Source: Dasypus novemcinctus (Eukaryota; Chordata; Mammalia; Cingulata; Dasypodidae). From it: a stretch of 64,000 nucleotides of DNA. Both the position numbers and the translations under genes were made by a program. Of this stretch, positions 61,790 through 64,000 are shown piece by piece. The notes under the pieces are model-generated. The model ran no database searches and was not told the origin of the DNA. It saw nothing but the letters and a program-made list of their open reading frames with translations. The first letter of the stretch is position 1; every line of letters begins with the position of its first letter. Where the stretch lies: the NCBI RefSeq assembly GCF_030445035.2, contig NC_080695.1:50733954-50797953 (forward strand). The letters run 5' to 3'.

Positions 61790-64000
61790 AAAGGCATACA
61801 AAGAAACCAGAAATGACGGCCCAACCAAAAGATTAAGGTAAAACATGAAAGCAGCTCAATGAAGACCAGACTTTTTGGCCACACCATTCAAAGACATTAA
61901 AGTAAATGGTATAAAATATGCTCAAAGACCTAAAGAGAAACACTGAGAATGAAGTAAATCCTATCAGGAAAATGATATATGAACAAAATGAGAATTTTGA
62001 TAAAGAAAAAGAAATTCTAAAAAGGAGCCAAACAGAAATACTGGACCTGAAAATTACCACAACTGAAATTTTAAAAAAATTCCCTAGAGGGGGTCAACAG
62101 AACATTGGAACTGGCAGAAGAGACAATAAGTAAACTTGAAGATAGGATAAGTGAAATAATTCAGTCTAAGATTAAGAAGAAAACAGATTAAATAAAAGTG
62201 AATAGAGCCTGTGGGACTTGTGGGGCACTACAGAGCACATCGAAATATGTGTTATTGGAGTCCCAGAGAAAGAAGGCTAGAAAGGGACAGAAGGAATATT
62301 TGAAGAAATAATGGCAGAAAACTTCCCAAATTTAAGAAAAGTCATGAATATAAATATTAGAAAGTTCAACAAAATCCAAACAGAATAAATGCAAAGAGAT
62401 CGATAAACAGAAACATAATCAAACTGTCAAATGCCAAAGATAATGCGAATATCATGAAAGCTGCAAGAGAGAAACAATATGTCAGGTACAAGAGGCCTTC
62501 AATAAGATTCAGTGCCAATATCTCATCAGGAACTATAGGGGCAATAAAGCAGGAGGACAACATAGATAAAGGACTGAAAGAAATAATTGACAAGTATTTT
62601 ATTTGTGGTGACACTCTCTTTTAAAATGAGGGAGAGATTAAGACAACTCCAGATAAACAAAGCTGAGGGAGTCTGTCACCATTAGAACTGCCCTACAAGC
62701 CAATGTTAAGGTGAGTTTTTTAAATGCAAAGAAGACACAAGATATTAGATTTTATAAAGAGAAAAATAAAGATCTCTGATAAAGGCAAATATATGGGTAC
62801 TTATAATCACCAGTATTCTTGTATTTTTGGTTTGTAAGTTTACTTTTTACTCCTTACAATATCTAAAATGCAAATAAGTAAAAAAGCAATGATATGTCTA
62901 TGGTTTTGAACACACTGTGTCTAAAAATGTACAAGAAACAACATAAAGGAAAGGGGAAAGAGGAGTATAGTAACATAGTTTGTGTGTTATTGAAGTTTGG
63001 TATCAAATCAAATGAATATATTATAAATATAGGGTGCTAAATGTAATCACTATGGTAGCCACAAGTAAAATGTCTTAAAATATTCACAGAAAAAAAATAA
63101 CGGAATAAGGCAGGAATGGAAGAATTGAGGGACAGAAAAGGCATAAGACTTACAAAAACAAATAGCAAAATGCAGAGGAAAATCCTTCTTTATCAGTAAT
63201 TATTTAAAATTAAATGGTTAAACTTTCTAGACTAAAGGCAAACATTGGCAGTATGGACAAAAAAACATGACCTAACTATATACTCTCTGCATGGGACTCA
63301 TGTTGATTTCAGAGATACAAGTAGGTTGAAAGTGAAATGATGACAAAAAATATTCCGTGCAAATAGCAAAAAAAAAAAAAAAAACTGGGATGGCTATGTT
63401 AATATTAGATAAAACAGACTGAATAAAAAAAAACTCTTACAAGAGACCAGGGAGGGCCCTCTATATTGATAAAAGTATTAATTTATCAGGAAAATGTAAC
63501 AATTATAAATGTATATGCACATAACAGCAGAAAACCAGAATATACGAAGCAAATATCGACAGATTTGAAGGGTTAAATAAATGGTGCTCCATTAATACTA
63601 GGAGACTTTAATATATCACTTTCAAAAAAGGATAGACCATCTAGGCAGAAGATCAATACGGAAATAGAAGACTTGAATAATACTCTAAGCCAACTAGATG
63701 TAATTAACTGGCAAAGAGAGAGAAGATACAAATAAACAAAATCAGAAATGAAGGAGGTAGCATTGATTCCAACCCCACAAAAATAAAAAGGATTATAACG
63801 TGATATGAACTGTTCTATGCCAACAATTTAGAAACAGAAAAACTACCTAAACTGATTAAAGGAGAATCGGAGACCTAAAACAAATCTATAACAAGTAAAA
63901 TAATTGAGTCAATGACCAAAAACAAAAACTTCCAAGAAAGAAAAACCAGGACAGGAAGACTTCAGTAATGAAATTCACCATATATTTCAAAAAGAATTAA
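61790..64000 (+). mobile_element. Decayed L1M-type LINE (ORF1 and start of ORF2)
   Basis: ORF1-like sequence runs from about 61,900 to 62,740. It includes coiled-coil codons, 'attggagtcccagagaaagaaggc' (the GVPE.EE motif), 'gaaaacttcccaaattta' and 'ataaacaaagctgagggagt'. Inter-ORF sequence follows at about 62,750-63,180. ORF2 starts near 63,190 and holds the endonuclease motifs in decayed form ('actaggagactttaatat' for the GDFN region). Near 63,715 the sequence jumps from the endonuclease region to text that fits the region before the reverse transcriptase ('accaggacaggaagacttcag' for SPGPDGF). Many stops are present. The element continues beyond the window. Confidence 0.85.

Overview
The window looks like nuclear DNA from a xenarthran mammal, most likely an armadillo (Dasypus). 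The main evidence is a set of tRNA-Ala-type SINEs of the armadillo DAS family. They share a head of the type gggagcagctgtggctcaa, a recognisable B box, and tails made of short GGACACAGAGAGCAGACA-like units ending in (AAATA)n. They sit in AT-rich, intron-like sequence with old mammalian repeats (MIR, L2, L1M, MLT1-type MaLR LTRs). There is no prokaryotic-style gene organisation, and almost every open reading frame is a chance frame or part of a repeat.

Region by region. (1) 1 to about 9,582, minus strand: a young LINE-1 with both ORFs open (ORF1p 322 aa, ORF2p 1272 aa). Its 5'UTR of about 2.2 kb carries a 12-copy, 51-bp GC-rich tandem array, and its 3'UTR of more than 2.5 kb runs off the window start. 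It is inserted into an older decayed L1 (about 9,583-11,590). (2) 16,149-17,349, plus strand: a 5'-truncated copy made only of the same L1 3'UTR, with an 18-bp target-site duplication and a G-rich run. It shows where the full element probably ends and implies a total length near 9.9 kb. (3) 22,770-53,738, minus strand: three exons encoding CUB and Sushi segments of a CSMD-family protein (best recollection CSMD1, with CSMD3 as the alternative). They have correct order, phase 1-1 boundaries and good splice sites, but carry a frameshift, a nonsense codon and loss of a disulphide cysteine. They look like part of an unprocessed (duplicated) pseudogene, or less likely an inactivated gene. (4) The introns hold SINEs, two LTRs with 5-bp flanking direct repeats, MLT1 LTRs, L1 3' ends, MIRs and an isolated 735-bp CpG-rich insert flanked by a 10-bp direct repeat. 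(5) About 60,500-64,000, plus strand: a decayed L1M-type element with ORF1 and the start of ORF2, with an apparent internal deletion.

The only apparently intact protein-coding unit is the young L1. It lies in the same orientation as the broken CSMD exons. Family names for ancient repeats come from recognising consensus-like phrases, not from a search, so they are approximate.
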